This document shows positions 7,900-18,100 of a DNA stretch of 64,000 nt, piece by piece. Source of the DNA: AC-32 sp045806105 (GTDB lineage: Bacteria; Actinomycetota; Thermoleophilia; Gaiellales; Gaiellaceae); the NCBI GenBank assembly GCA_045806105.1, contig JBJMJY010000060.1, forward strand, positions 32,463 to 96,462, in the 5' to 3' direction. Both the position numbers and the translations under genes were made by a program. The notes below the pieces were generated by a model. It worked only from the letters and a program-made list of their open reading frames with translations. It was not told the DNA's origin and did not search any database. Position 1 is the first letter of the stretch, and each line of letters starts with the position of its first letter.

Positions 7900-8364
7900 C
7901 TAGCGGCGGACGAGGTTCCCGTTGGCGTCGAGCTGGCCCCCGGGGCCGCTAAGGGGACGCTCGACGAACTTGGTCGGGCGGTTGAGGCCGAAGCGGACGT
8001 TCCAGGCCGCGAGGTTGCCGAAGTGGGTGAAATCGGCCAGTGCGGATTTCGCGACCGGGTCGAGATTCCCGTCGACCTTGATCGAATAGCCCGCGCGCAC
8101 TAGCTGCTTCTTCAAACGGATGACGTCGAGGCCTTGGGCCCATAGTGACGGCGGCGTCCACACAGATGCGGGTGTTGCGGCGGTGACGTCCGTTCCGCCC
8201 CCACCTGCCAGTTGCGCGATGATCAGCCACGTGCCGAGGGAGCCCAGGGCGAGCGCGAGAATGCATCCGGCGAGCACGACGGGCCTGCGCCAGCTCCGTT
8301 GTGAACGCAACGGCGCGGTCGACGGAAGGCGAATCAGGTCTGGTTTCGCGACGGTGGTGGTCAT
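7900..8364 (-). CDS. single-pass membrane protein with peptidoglycan-binding-like repeat
   Basis: 154 residues. A cytosolic basic segment (about 1-28) is followed by one helix (VVLAGCILALALGSLGTWLII, about 29-49). The exported part contains IRLKKQLVRAGYSIKVDGNLDPVAKSAL, which looks like a PG-binding_1 motif: two helices with a DG.. turn and a late Ala/Leu. TTAGGAGGC upstream supports the ATG. The gene is divergent from the ABC transporter genes starting near 8524, so the 160 bases between probably hold both promoters. It may anchor something to the wall; the role is inferred. Confidence 0.65.
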   Translation of the reverse strand: MTTTVAKPDLIRLPSTAPLRSQRSWRRPVVLAGCILALALGSLGTWLIIAQLAGGGGTDVTAATPASVWTPPSLWAQGLDVIRLKKQLVRAGYSIKVDGNLDPVAKSALADFTHFGNLAAWNVRFGLNRPTKFVERPLSGPGGQLDANGNLVRR

Positions 8365-8523
8365 TTCGACTGCCTCCTAAGTTGCGGTTCCGAACACGCC
8401 GCTGACGCTACGGTCGGTGCCGGCCCCGCACAACGGCGCCAGCGGGTGAGTCTCCAGCGGCCACCGGGCGTATTCGTTGCCCAGCTGGCTTGGTTGCGAT
8501 CGGCGCGGCCACGGTTCACAGTC

Positions 8524-9249
8524 GTGCTCGTGGCGGCAGCGCCGGAAGTGCTGAAGACCCTTCGCCTCCGCAAGACGTTCGAGTCCGACGGGGTGCCCGT
8601 CCGGGCGCTGCGCAGGGTCGACCTGGTCGTCGCCGACGGCGAGTTCGTTGCGGTGACCGGCCCATCCGGGTGCGGCAAGTCGACGCTGCTGAACCTCGTC
8701 GCCGGGCTCGAGACGCCGAGCGACGGCGAGATCGTCCTCGCGGGCGAACAGCTCGCCGGCAAGGACGAGAGCGAGCTGGCGCACCTGCGCCGCCGGCACG
8801 TGGGCTTCGTGTTCCAGTTCTTCAACCTGCTCGAGGACACCTCGGCGCTCGAGAACGTCATCCTCGCCGCCGTCATCGCGGGCGCCTCACGTCGGCGGGC
8901 CGAGGCGCGGGCGCGCGAGCTGCTCGACCTGCTGGGGCTTCCGGACAAGGCCGGCGAACTGCCTGCCGTGCTATCGGGAGGCCAGCGACAGCGGCTGGCG
9001 ATCGCCCGCGCCCTCGCGAACGAGCCGACGCTGCTGCTCGCGGACGAGCCGACTGGTGCTCTCGACAGCGCGGGCGGCCTCGAGGTGCTCGAGCTCTTCC
9101 GGCGCCTCCACGCCGCCGGGCAGACGATCTTGCTCGTGACGCACGACGGGCATGTCGCCGACGCGGCGGAGCGCGTGGTGCAGCTGCAGGACGGCCGCGT
9201 GGTCGGCGCCAGGATCGCCGCGCCGGCGGCGACCGTGTTGGGAGCCTGA
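8524..9249 (+). CDS. ABC transporter ATP-binding protein (MacB/LolD type)
   Basis: About 241 residues. The Walker A is GPSGCGKST, the Q-loop is in FVFQFFNLLE, the signature is LSGGQRQRLAIARAL, the Walker B is LLLADEPTGALD and the switch His is in LVTHDG. TGALDS and the overall size match the MacB/LolD/FtsE family that works with FtsX-like permeases. The stop TGA is followed at once by the GTG of the FtsX gene, so the pair forms one transporter. The start is uncertain: GTGs at 8446, 8524, 8530 and 8551 are all in frame and none has a strong ribosome binding site. Confidence 0.9.
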   Translation: MLVAAAPEVLKTLRLRKTFESDGVPVRALRRVDLVVADGEFVAVTGPSGCGKSTLLNLVAGLETPSDGEIVLAGEQLAGKDESELAHLRRRHVGFVFQFFNLLEDTSALENVILAAVIAGASRRRAEARARELLDLLGLPDKAGELPAVLSGGQRQRLAIARALANEPTLLLADEPTGALDSAGGLEVLELFRRLHAAGQTILLVTHDGHVADAAERVVQLQDGRVVGARIAAPAATVLGA

Positions 9250-11928
9250 GTGACCGCCGTCTGGCTGCGGTTCCGACGCGAGCTCCGCTCGCGCTGGCGC
9301 GGCTGGCTCGTAGTGGCAGTGCTCGCCGGGGTCGCGGGCGGTGCAGTGCTCACGGCAGCTGCAGGCGCGCGCCGCACCCACTCGGCACTCGGGCGCCACC
9401 TCGTCGCGTACCGCTTTCCCGACGCATCGCTCCAAATGAGCAATTCCGGCCCCGACAACACGACCTACAAGCGGACGATCCAGGAGATCCGATCCCTTCC
9501 AGATGTCGAGGCCTCGGCCGTCACCGGCTTCCTCTCCTACTGCGCCCGGGACGCGCAAAACCGGCCCGTGAGCTTCCTCGGGCCGCAGGCCGTCCAGTTT
9601 CTCGTAAACATCGACGGCCGGGACGGCGTCGACCTCCACCGTCCCAAGGTGCTCGCGGGCCGGACGCCCGATCCCGCCCGGCCGCGCGAAGTGCTGCTCG
9701 ACACGCGCGCCGCCCGCCGCTTCGGCGTCCGCCCCGGCGGCCTGATCCCGATCCGCGTGTTCTCGAGTTGGGGAGAAAGCGATCTGCCAGTCTTCCACTG
9801 CGATCCGCGCAACCGGAATCCGGCACAGCGAGGGCTGCCGGAGCGGCGCGAGATCAGGCAGATCCTGATTTCCTGCAAGGGCTCGGCCAAGTGCGCGCGG
9901 GCGAAGCGCGTGATCGACCGGCTCTACGTTCGCGTCCGAAAGGGAGCGAGCCTCGCCCGCCTGGCGCAGCGCTATTCCGACGTCCCTGATGCCAAGGTGA
10001 CCGGCGGAAAGCTGTGGGCCGAGCGGGGACGCGTCCCCGCCTTCGAGCGGGTGGCATTCCGCCTTCGCACGCACGCGCTCTCGCACCCGTTCCGGACAGG
10101 CTTCGGCTGGCATATCGTCGAGCCGCTCACGAAGGTCGTCCCGGTCGGTCCGCTGCTCCGACTGCGGGTCGTCGGGATCAAGGCGGCCACGGAGCCCTAC
10201 CCGATCGGGACCCTCACGCTGACGCCGGCGTTCGACCGCATCTACCGATTCGACATCCGCTACTCCGACTTCGTCATCCCGGTCAGGCTCCGACACGGTG
10301 CCGCCGACATCCCCACCCTCGCGCGGGCCACTGGAACGGAACTTCGCCCGGAGAGCGACGACGCCGCGAAGATCCAGCGCTCGCTCGACCACGAGGCGCA
10401 GGCGCTCTGGCTGGCGGCCGGTTTCAGCGCCCTGCTCGCCCTCGTCCTCCTCGCTCCGGCGCTCCTGCGGCTGGCCGCCCTCGCGGCCGGAGGGCATCCG
10501 ACGTTGCGGGCGCTCGGGATGACCCGGCGCCAGCTCCTCGCCGTCGACGTCGTCCGAGCTACTGCGATCGGCACCGTGGCCGCGTGCCTCGCGGTCGTGC
10601 TCGCCTTCGCGTTCTCGCCGCTGACGCCGATCGGACTCGCGCGCGACCTCGAGCCCAATCCCGGCTTTGCGCTCGACGTGCTCGTCCTCGCGCTGGGAGG
10701 CGCAGGAGTCGTGCTCCTCGTCGTGTCGGCCGGCGCCATCGCGTCGCTGCAGGCGAGGATGGCGCGCGGTGACCTGGCGGCACGCGCAGGCTGCCCGCCG
10801 GCGGAGGCGCTCGCGCGCTGGGGTCTGCCGCCGACGGCGGTCAGCGGTGTCCGGCTGGCACTCGCGCGGGGCCGCGGGACGATGACGGTGCCGATCGGCG
10901 GGACGCTGCTGGGAGCGATTGCGTCCGTGGCGGTGGTCGCCGTCGCACTCACCTTCACGGCCAGCATGGATCACCTGCTCTCGACGCCGCGCCTCTACGG
11001 GCAGAACTGGGACTACCGCACCAACTTCGTCACTCCGCCGCCAGCGCGGGTCCGGGCGGACCCCGGGATCAGCGACGCGGCCGAGGGTGGCAGCGATGAG
11101 AGGGTCCGCCTCGACGGCCGGACGGCCCACGTCGTCGCGATGGACGACATCAAGGGCAGGATCGGACCGGTCGTGACCGACGGCCACGCGCCGGAGCGGC
11201 TGGACGAGATCCTGCTCTCGTCGAAGCTGATGAACCGGCTCGGCGTCCACATCGGCGACAGCGTCGAGGCGCGAGATCGCCGTTCGGTACGGATGCGGGT
11301 CGTCGGCCGCGGTGTCCTACCCGAGAATGTCGTCGCCGTCGGCCCCCGGCCGGATGCGGCGATGACGTTCCAGGCGTACAAGCGGCTGAATCCACAGGCG
11401 CACGTGGGCGACTTCGAGGCCCGCATCGCGCCCGGTCCGGCCAGGCAGGCGACCCTCGCCCGGCTCGAGCGGCAGTACGCACATCCAGCACCGGGGCCGC
11501 CGCAGACCGTCGCCGACTTCGGCGGTGTGCGGAGCTTGCCGGTGATCGTGTCTGCGCTGCTTGCGGCGATCGCAACCGCCGCACTCGCGCACACCCTCGT
11601 CACCGCGATCCGGCGGCGGCGGCGCCAGCTCGCCGTCCTGAAGACGCTGGGCTTCGACCGTCGCCAGCTGCACGCCACCGTCGCGTGGCAGGCGACGACG
11701 TTCGCGGCGCTCGGGCTCGTCATCGGGCTCCCGCTGGGAGTCGCTGCCGGACGCTGGGCGTGGTACCTGTTTGCGGAGCAGATCGAGGTCGTCCCGGAGC
11801 CGGTGACCCCGATCTCGCTCGTCCTGCTCGTCGTCCCGGTCGCGGTCCTTCTGGCGAACCTGGTGGCCGCTCTACCGGCGTGGAGCGCGGCGCGCACGCG
11901 CGCCGCCGTCGTCCTGAGGGCCGAGTAA
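9250..11928 (+). CDS. FtsX-family ABC permease with inserted parvulin-like domain
   Basis: 892 residues. The first helix (WLVVAVLAGVAGGAVLTAAA, about 19-38) is followed by a large extracytoplasmic domain. Helix groups occur at about 386-412, 434-455 and 470-500, and again at about 540-570 and near the end (LPVIVSALLAAIATAALAHTL, FAALGLVIGLPLGVAAG, LLVVPVAVLLANLVAALPAW). This is a long FtsX/MacB-type permease with two FtsX modules. Residues about 199-294 look like a parvulin (PpiC/SurA) prolyl isomerase: RQILIS, SLARLAQRYSD, GGKLWAERG, VPAFERVAF, FGWHIVEPL. That domain inside the exported loop is unusual. GTG start; the stop overlaps the histidine kinase ATG. Confidence 0.88.
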   Translation: MTAVWLRFRRELRSRWRGWLVVAVLAGVAGGAVLTAAAGARRTHSALGRHLVAYRFPDASLQMSNSGPDNTTYKRTIQEIRSLPDVEASAVTGFLSYCARDAQNRPVSFLGPQAVQFLVNIDGRDGVDLHRPKVLAGRTPDPARPREVLLDTRAARRFGVRPGGLIPIRVFSSWGESDLPVFHCDPRNRNPAQRGLPERREIRQILISCKGSAKCARAKRVIDRLYVRVRKGASLARLAQRYSDVPDAKVTGGKLWAERGRVPAFERVAFRLRTHALSHPFRTGFGWHIVEPLTKVVPVGPLLRLRVVGIKAATEPYPIGTLTLTPAFDRIYRFDIRYSDFVIPVRLRHGAADIPTLARATGTELRPESDDAAKIQRSLDHEAQALWLAAGFSALLALVLLAPALLRLAALAAGGHPTLRALGMTRRQLLAVDVVRATAIGTVAACLAVVLAFAFSPLTPIGLARDLEPNPGFALDVLVLALGGAGVVLLVVSAGAIASLQARMARGDLAARAGCPPAEALARWGLPPTAVSGVRLALARGRGTMTVPIGGTLLGAIASVAVVAVALTFTASMDHLLSTPRLYGQNWDYRTNFVTPPPARVRADPGISDAAEGGSDERVRLDGRTAHVVAMDDIKGRIGPVVTDGHAPERLDEILLSSKLMNRLGVHIGDSVEARDRRSVRMRVVGRGVLPENVVAVGPRPDAAMTFQAYKRLNPQAHVGDFEARIAPGPARQATLARLERQYAHPAPGPPQTVADFGGVRSLPVIVSALLAAIATAALAHTLVTAIRRRRRQLAVLKTLGFDRRQLHATVAWQATTFAALGLVIGLPLGVAAGRWAWYLFAEQIEVVPEPVTPISLVLLVVPVAVLLANLVAALPAWSAARTRAAVVLRAE

Positions 11929-13532
11929 TGGCCGCGAACGTCGAACGCCTTACCGCCGTGCTCCGACTCCGGCGGGCACCCGCACACCGCGGAAGTGAAC
12001 GTGCGCGGACGCACTCCTTCGCACTCGGGCTCGCGATCGCCGTCGAGGTTGTTGTCGTCGCGTCGACGCTGCATCTCCTCGTCGGCTGGCCCCCGAGGCT
12101 GCTCGAGATCGCCACCGCCGCGACGCTCGCAGTCCTCGTTACGGCGGTCGTGCGGGTTCCGAGGCGGCTCGAGGCTCGCGTCACGAGCCTCGTTTCCCCT
12201 GTGATCTCCGTCGTCGGCCTGACGGCGCTCGTGGCCGCCGTCTATGTCGTCGTCGTCCTCGGGCTCGGCCGGCCTCCCACGCACGACGAGCGCACCGTAC
12301 TCGCGCTCTCGATCGCGGCCGCCGGCGTCAGCGCGCTGCTGTACGTACCGGCGCGCCGGCGGCTCGCTGCTTTCTCGAACCGGCTCGTGCACGGGGGGCG
12401 CCAGGTGCCTGACGAGCTCCTCCGGACGTTCGGAGCGCGGCTCTCCCGCGCCGTCCCGCTCGACGAGCTCCTGCTCCAGCTTGCGGAATCGCTGCGGAGC
12501 GGGCTCGCGCTCGATTCGGCCGAGATCTGGACCTGCTCCGCCGGCGTGCTCGCGCGCGTCGTCTCCGAGCCGGAGAGAGGTCCGGCGGCCCTCCACATGA
12601 CCGCGTCGGAGGAATCGATCCTCGCGAATAGCGGCATTTCCGGGTCAGCCCGAGTCGCCGTCTGGCTGCCGCAGCTGCTCGGCGACCGGGGCGACGCGCA
12701 CGTGCGCGTCGCGCCCCTGGCACACGCGGGGGAGCTCTTCGGCCTGATCGTCGTGGAGCGCTCAGCACACTCCGAGCCGTTCGACGAGCAGGCCGACAGC
12801 GTCCTCGCCGACTTGGCACGTCAAGTCGCGCTTGCGCTCCGCAACGCCCGGCTCGACTCGGACCTGCAGGCATCGCTCGAGGAACTTCGTCGACGGGCGC
12901 ACGAGCTTCGCCTCTCGCGAGCGCGCGTGGTCGCCGCGGCCAACGCCGAACGACGACGGATCGAGCGCGACCTGCACGACGGCGCCCAGCAACACCTGGT
13001 CGCACTGGAAGCAAACCTCGGAGCCGTGAGCGCGCTCATCGAGTCGGACCCCGAGGGAGCCAAAGCCATTCTCGGCGAGCTTCGCGCGGCGGTTCGAGAG
13101 GCGATGCGGGACTTCCGCGATCTCGCCCACGGCATCTACCCGCCGCTGCTCCAGGATCGGGGCCTATCCGAAGCTCTCGCGAGCGCCGCACGACGCGCGA
13201 GCATTTCAGCGCGCCTCGACGCCCCAACGGTCGGTCGCTACGACCCGGAGGTCGAGGCGACGGTCTACTTCTGCTGCGTGGAGGCGCTCCAGAACGCCGC
13301 GAAGCACGCCGGAGACGGCGCCCGCGCCACGATCCGACTCTGGGAGCAAGAAGGAAGCCTGCGATTCGAAGTGGCCGATGATGGCTCGGGTCTCAATCCG
13401 GCAAGCACCACATTCGGTGCCGGACTGACGAACATGCGCGATCGGCTCGGGGCCGTCGGAGGCGACCTACGGATCGACTCGTCCCTCGACAGCGGCACGC
13501 GCGTCGCCGGGACGATCCCGCTCGAGCGCTAG
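11928..13532 (+). CDS. membrane sensor histidine kinase (NarL/DesK type) with GAF-like domain
   Basis: 534 residues. Four or so N-terminal helices (about 31-140) precede a GAF-like sensor (about 160-308), a short coiled coil (about 308-335) and a HisKA_3 dimerisation domain with AERRRIERDLHDGAQQHL. His350 is the predicted phospho-acceptor. The HATPase has N-box EALQNAAKHA and G-boxes VADDGSGL and GAGLTNMRDRL. The ATG overlaps the permease stop (TAATG), so it is in the ABC transporter operon and may sense the transporter substrate or envelope state. The cognate regulator is probably the convergent gene at 13529-14191, with which it shares 4 bases. Confidence 0.92.
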   Translation: MAANVERLTAVLRLRRAPAHRGSERARTHSFALGLAIAVEVVVVASTLHLLVGWPPRLLEIATAATLAVLVTAVVRVPRRLEARVTSLVSPVISVVGLTALVAAVYVVVVLGLGRPPTHDERTVLALSIAAAGVSALLYVPARRRLAAFSNRLVHGGRQVPDELLRTFGARLSRAVPLDELLLQLAESLRSGLALDSAEIWTCSAGVLARVVSEPERGPAALHMTASEESILANSGISGSARVAVWLPQLLGDRGDAHVRVAPLAHAGELFGLIVVERSAHSEPFDEQADSVLADLARQVALALRNARLDSDLQASLEELRRRAHELRLSRARVVAAANAERRRIERDLHDGAQQHLVALEANLGAVSALIESDPEGAKAILGELRAAVREAMRDFRDLAHGIYPPLLQDRGLSEALASAARRASISARLDAPTVGRYDPEVEATVYFCCVEALQNAAKHAGDGARATIRLWEQEGSLRFEVADDGSGLNPASTTFGAGLTNMRDRLGAVGGDLRIDSSLDSGTRVAGTIPLER

Positions 13533-14191
13533 GCGTCCCTTTCGGCGAGGTAGAGCAGCACCGCCTTCACCCGGCGGTTGACGTCGGGTTGCCACGCGAC
13601 CCCTAGCTTCCGGAAGATCGAGTGGATCACCTTCTCGACCGACGGCTCCGTTATCACGAGTGACGCAGCGATCGCCGCGTTGTTCTTGCCCTGCGCCATT
13701 TCCTCGAGTGTCTCTCGCTCACGTGGCGTGAGTTCGTCGAGCGGCGACTTGCTCCGCCCCCGCGCCGCGACGAGTGCTTCCACGATCTTCGGGTCGATGA
13801 CCGAGCCTCCCCGTGCCACTTCGCGGATTGCCCCGGCCAGCTGCGCGGCGTCTCCCACCCGGTCCTTGAGCAGGTAGGCGCGTCGGTCGGCGCCCTGTTC
13901 GAGCAACGCGAGTGCGTATTCGGGCTCCGCGAACTGGCTGAGCACGACCACACCCGTCTCCGGGCTCGTCTCCCGTAGGCGATCGGCGACCTCGATACCC
14001 TCGTCCTGACTGGTCGGCGGCATTCGGATGTCGGTCAGCACCACGTCGGGTTGCTCCACCTCGATTGCCTCGAGCAGCGACGGCAGGTCTTCACACGCCG
14101 CCACGAGCTCGATGTCCGGCTCGGGCTCGAGTAGGCGCCGGATGCCCTCACGCACGAGATAGGTGTCCTCTGCGACGACGACGCGGATCAT
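13529..14191 (-). CDS. NarL/LuxR-type response regulator
   Basis: 220 residues. The receiver domain (about 1-120) has the acidic pair in VVVAEDTYLVREG, the phospho-acceptor Asp54 in VVLTDIRMP, and K in YLLKDRVGD. The C-terminal LuxR helix-turn-helix is LTPRERETLEEMAQGKNNAAIAASLVITEPSVEKVIHSI. It belongs to the same class as the HisKA_3 kinase at 11928-13532 and probably pairs with it, although the genes are convergent with overlapping ends rather than in one operon. It could control the ABC transporter operon. Confidence 0.92.
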   Translation of the reverse strand: MIRVVVAEDTYLVREGIRRLLEPEPDIELVAACEDLPSLLEAIEVEQPDVVLTDIRMPPTSQDEGIEVADRLRETSPETGVVVLSQFAEPEYALALLEQGADRRAYLLKDRVGDAAQLAGAIREVARGGSVIDPKIVEALVAARGRSKSPLDELTPRERETLEEMAQGKNNAAIAASLVITEPSVEKVIHSIFRKLGVAWQPDVNRRVKAVLLYLAERDA

Positions 14192-14353
14192 CGCGTTCCG
14201 ACTAAACGGTGCGACGTCAACGCGTCGGCTGCGTTCCCTGCACAGGCGACATCGGTGTCATCACCCGGTCAACACGAGCGCGACATCTAGCGACGGATAG
14301 AACCGATTGAACCCGCATGGTTGCACCAACACCAGCTTGCCCAGTGGCCCCAT

Positions 14354-14373
14354 CTACATGCCCATCGCGTGGT
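14354..14373. repeat. 20-bp imperfect direct repeat, right copy (fabI 3' end)
   Basis: CTACATGCCCATCGCGTGGT contains the fabI stop codon and its last codons. The left copy at 7009-7028 has one mismatch. Together they bracket a 7.3-kb block with the ABC transporter and two-component genes. Confidence 0.45.
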
Positions 14374-15130
14374 ACCCGGAGTCGACGTAGAGCGTCGTCG
14401 CGGTGACGTTCTTCGCCTCATCCGAGAGCAGGTACGCGCCCGCCGCGCCCACGTCGTCGGCGTCGATCGGCCGGTGCAGCGGCGAGCGCTCCTCGACGAT
14501 CGACTCCATCGTCGGGAAGCCGGCGATCGAGCGCGCCGCCAGCGTCCGCACGGGCCCGGCCGAGACGGCGTTCACGCGGATGTTCTTCTGGCCGAGGTCC
14601 CACGCCAGGTACTGGACCGAGGAGTCGAGCGTCGCCTTCGCCACGCCCATCACGTTGTAGTGCGGCACGGCTCGCTCGCCGCCGAGGTAGGTCATGGTGA
14701 GGATCGCGCCGCCGCCGGCGGCCTCCATCAGCGGCTCCGCGAGCCGCGCGCACGCGACGAGCGAGTAGGCCGAGACGTCGAGCGCCATCCAGAAGCGGTC
14801 GCGCGGCGTGTCGGTGAAGCGCCCCTCGAGATCCTCAGCCGCCGCGAAGGCCACCGAGTGCACGAGCAGGTCGAGCTGCCCGCCGAACGCCTCCCCCACC
14901 TCGCCGAAGACCCGCTCGAGGTCCTCGTCCGAGCGCACGTCGCACTCCGTCACGAGCGGCGAGTCCACAGAGGAGGCCAGCTCGCGGACGCCCTTCTCGA
15001 TGCGCTCGCCCTGGTACGTGAAGGCGAGCGACGCACCGCCCTCGGCGAGCCGGCGCGCGATCGCCCACGCGATCGAGCGGCGGTTCGCGACGCCGAGGAC
15101 GAGACCGCGCTTTCCGGCAAACAGTTCCAC
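14354..15130 (-). CDS. fabI: enoyl-[acyl-carrier-protein] reductase, NADH type
   Basis: 258 residues from the GTG at 15130 (VELFAGKRGLVLGVANRRSIAWAIA), the usual FabI length. It catalyses the last step of each fatty acid elongation cycle, reducing trans-2-enoyl-ACP in the cytosol. FabI markers are the modified Rossmann start GVANRRSIAWAIA, VHSVAFA, the Tyr-x6-Lys pair in YNVMGVAK, and RVNAVSAGPVRTLAA. The 5' end lies 26 bases from the divergent subtilisin start. No strong ribosome binding site is visible. Its 3' end is the right copy of the direct repeat flanking the accessory block. Confidence 0.93.
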   Translation of the reverse strand: MELFAGKRGLVLGVANRRSIAWAIARRLAEGGASLAFTYQGERIEKGVRELASSVDSPLVTECDVRSDEDLERVFGEVGEAFGGQLDLLVHSVAFAAAEDLEGRFTDTPRDRFWMALDVSAYSLVACARLAEPLMEAAGGGAILTMTYLGGERAVPHYNVMGVAKATLDSSVQYLAWDLGQKNIRVNAVSAGPVRTLAARSIAGFPTMESIVEERSPLHRPIDADDVGAAGAYLLSDEAKNVTATTLYVDSGYHAMGM

Positions 15131-15155
15131 GGCGCGCGAGTCTAAGTCTTCCGAA

Positions 15156-18100
15156 ATGTCAGCTACGCTCCTGCCCTTGCGCCGCAACTCTCTACTTCCG
15201 CTCGTCGCGGCGCTGCTCCTTCTCGCCACCGCTGCTTCCGCCTCCGCTGCGCTGCGGCCTATCCGCCTACCGCAGCGGGGCGAGCTCACGCTCCCGCGGG
15301 TGCGCCACGGCATGCTGAAGATTCCGCGCGGCCAGGCTCACGGACGGGTGACGGTCCTCGTCGGGCTGCGGCTGCCGCCGCTGGCACGGCGCTACGGACC
15401 CGGCCTGTTCGCGTTCGGACCGCGCAAGAAGCTCGACGTCGCGGGCTCGCGCTCGCAGGCGTACCTCGCGCGCCTCGCGCGCGCCCAGGCCGCCGCCGCC
15501 CGCGCGATCCGGCGCGCCGTCCCGAGCGCGCGGATCTCGTACCACTACCGGACGATCCTCGACGCCCTCGCGGTGCAGCTGCGCTACCGCGACCTGCCGA
15601 AGCTGATGCATGTGCACGCGGTACGGAAGGTCTACCCGAGCGCCCGCTACCACCTCGACACGAACCGGAGCCCGTCGGTGATCCGCGCCGACACCTTCTG
15701 GGCGACCACCGGCGGGCGCGGCCAGGGGATCAAGATCGCGATCGTCGACGACGGCGTCGACCAGTCGAACCCGTTCTTCAATCCGGCCGGCTTGTCGTAC
15801 CCGGCCGGGTTCCCGAAGGGCGGCCGCACGTGGACGACGCCGAAGGTGATCGTGGCGCGCGCCTTTCCCGGTCCCGGCTCCGGGCGGCAGGGACGCCTCG
15901 CCCTCTGGCGGCCGGGCTCCTTCCACGGCACCCACGTCGCGGGCATCGCCGCCGGCGTGGCGGGCACCGTCGTCGGCCCCGGCCCCGACCACCCGGCCAC
16001 GACCGGCCTTTCCGGGATCGCGCCGCGCGCGTGGATCGGGAACTACCGCGTCTTCAACGTGCCGGTGCCGACGGGCGGGCTCGACGCCTTCACGCCGCAG
16101 ATCGTGCTCGCCTTCGAGGCCGCCGTGAACGACGGCATGGACGTGATCAACTTCTCCGGCGGCGGCCCCGAGATCGATCCCGCGAGCGATGCGCTCGTGG
16201 ACGCCCTCGACAACGCCGCCGCCGCGGGCGTCGTGCCCGTCATCTCCGCCGGGAACGACCGCGACGACTTCGGCCTCGGCTCGGTCGGCTCGCCAAGCAA
16301 CGCGCCCGCGGCGATCTCGGTCGCGGCGGCGTCGAACCTGCACGTCTTCGGCAGCGAGCTGCAGGTGACCGGACACGGAGCGCCGGCCTCGCTCCAGCAC
16401 GTCCCGTTCTCGTACAACGTCACCGTCACGAACGCCTGGACGGTCGGCCAGACGCTCGTCGACGTCGGCACTCTCAGCGGCACAGACGGCCGGCCGGTGG
16501 AGCGGCACGTCTGCGCGCCGACGGGGTTCGATCCGAACGACGAACGCTTCTCGTCCCTCCGCGCCGGGTCGCTGCAGGGCATGGTCGCCCTCGTCTCGCG
16601 CGGCGGCTGCACCTTCGCCTCGAAGGTCGAGCGGGTGCGCAAGTCCGGCGCGACCGGGATCCTGCTGGTCGACAACCGGGCGGGCGAAGCGAACTTCATC
16701 CCTCTCCGGCTGGCGCTCCCCGGCGGGATGATCTCCGATCTCGACGGCGCGAACCTGCGCACCTACCTCGCCGCCCACGGAGGCCGCAGCACCTTCCGCG
16801 CGACCTCGCCGAGCGACCCGCACGAGCTCCAGACCGGCCGCAGCGGGATCATCACCAGCTTCTCGTCCGGGGGCCCGACGAACTTCGACCACCGCCTGAA
16901 GCCGGACGTCGCGGCGCCCGGCGGCCAGATCCTGTCGTCGACGCTGACCGAGTTCGCCGGCGCGCCGTTCGCCGTCTTCGACGGCACGAGCATGGCGGCA
17001 CCGCACGTCTCCGGCGCGGTCGCGCTGCTCCTGCAGCAGCACCCGGGCTGGTCGCCGCAGCAGGTGAAGTCGGCGCTGACGACGTCCGCGGCGCCCGCCT
17101 GGGGCGACACCGCGCGCACGAACGAGGCGTCGGTGCTGCTCGAAGGCGGCGGCCTGATCGACGTCGCCGCGGCCGACTCGCCGAAGCTCTTCGCGGAGCC
17201 GACGTCGCTGTCGTTCGGCTACCTCACCACCGACACAGGCCCGGCGCGCGAGGCGCTGCTGCTCTCGCTCACCGACGCGGGCGGAGGCGGCGGAGCCTGG
17301 AGCATCGCCGTGCAACCGCAGTCGGGGAGCGCCGGCGCCACGATCGCGCCGGCGACCAGCTCTGTCGCGCTCGCGCCCGGCGGCACCGTCGACCTGCCGA
17401 TTGTCGCCACCGCCGCGAACACCGCGCCGAGCGGCGACGACTACGGCTTCGTCGTGCTCACGCGAGGCGCCGACCGTGTGCGGATCCCGTATTACTTCTC
17501 CGTCCAGTACCCGCAGGTCGGGCGCGCGCCGCGCGACACGATCCGCGCGTTCCAGTTCGGCGACACGAGCAAGGGCACGAGCTACGTCAGCCAGTACCGC
17601 TTTCCGACCGAGCCGTTCGGCCCGCCGCCGGGCTACACCGGTAAGCCGTTCAACGAGGACGGCGCGGAGCAGGTCTACACGGTCCGCGTCAGCGAGCACG
17701 TCGCGAACGCGGGCGTGGCTGTCGTCGCCGCCGAGCCGGACACGCTGATCGAGCCGTGGTTCCTCGGCTCGCTGAACGAGGACGACGTGCAGGGCTACCA
17801 GGGCACGCCGGTCAACGTGAACGGCCTCACCTTCGAGTACCAGTTCGACAACGGCGCGGCGGCGGTCGACTTTCCGCGCGAGGGGCGCTACTTCGTCGCC
17901 GTCGACTCGCGCGCCGATCCCTACACGAACCTGCCGCTGCGGGGCCAGTACATCCTGCACTCGTGGCAGAACGACGTCGCGCCGCCCCGCTTCAGGTTCC
18001 TAACGAAGGTGATCTCGCCCGGCCGCCCGCTGTTGGCAGCGATCGCGACGGACCGCGGCGCCGGGATCGACCCGCTCTCGCTCGTGATCGGCTACAAGCA

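Noticed and set aside
15267..17960. Very long open frame on the strand opposite the subtilisin gene
   Set aside because: It is a shadow of GC-rich codon use in a gene with a clear protease reading. The antisense product is Arg-rich with no known motif.
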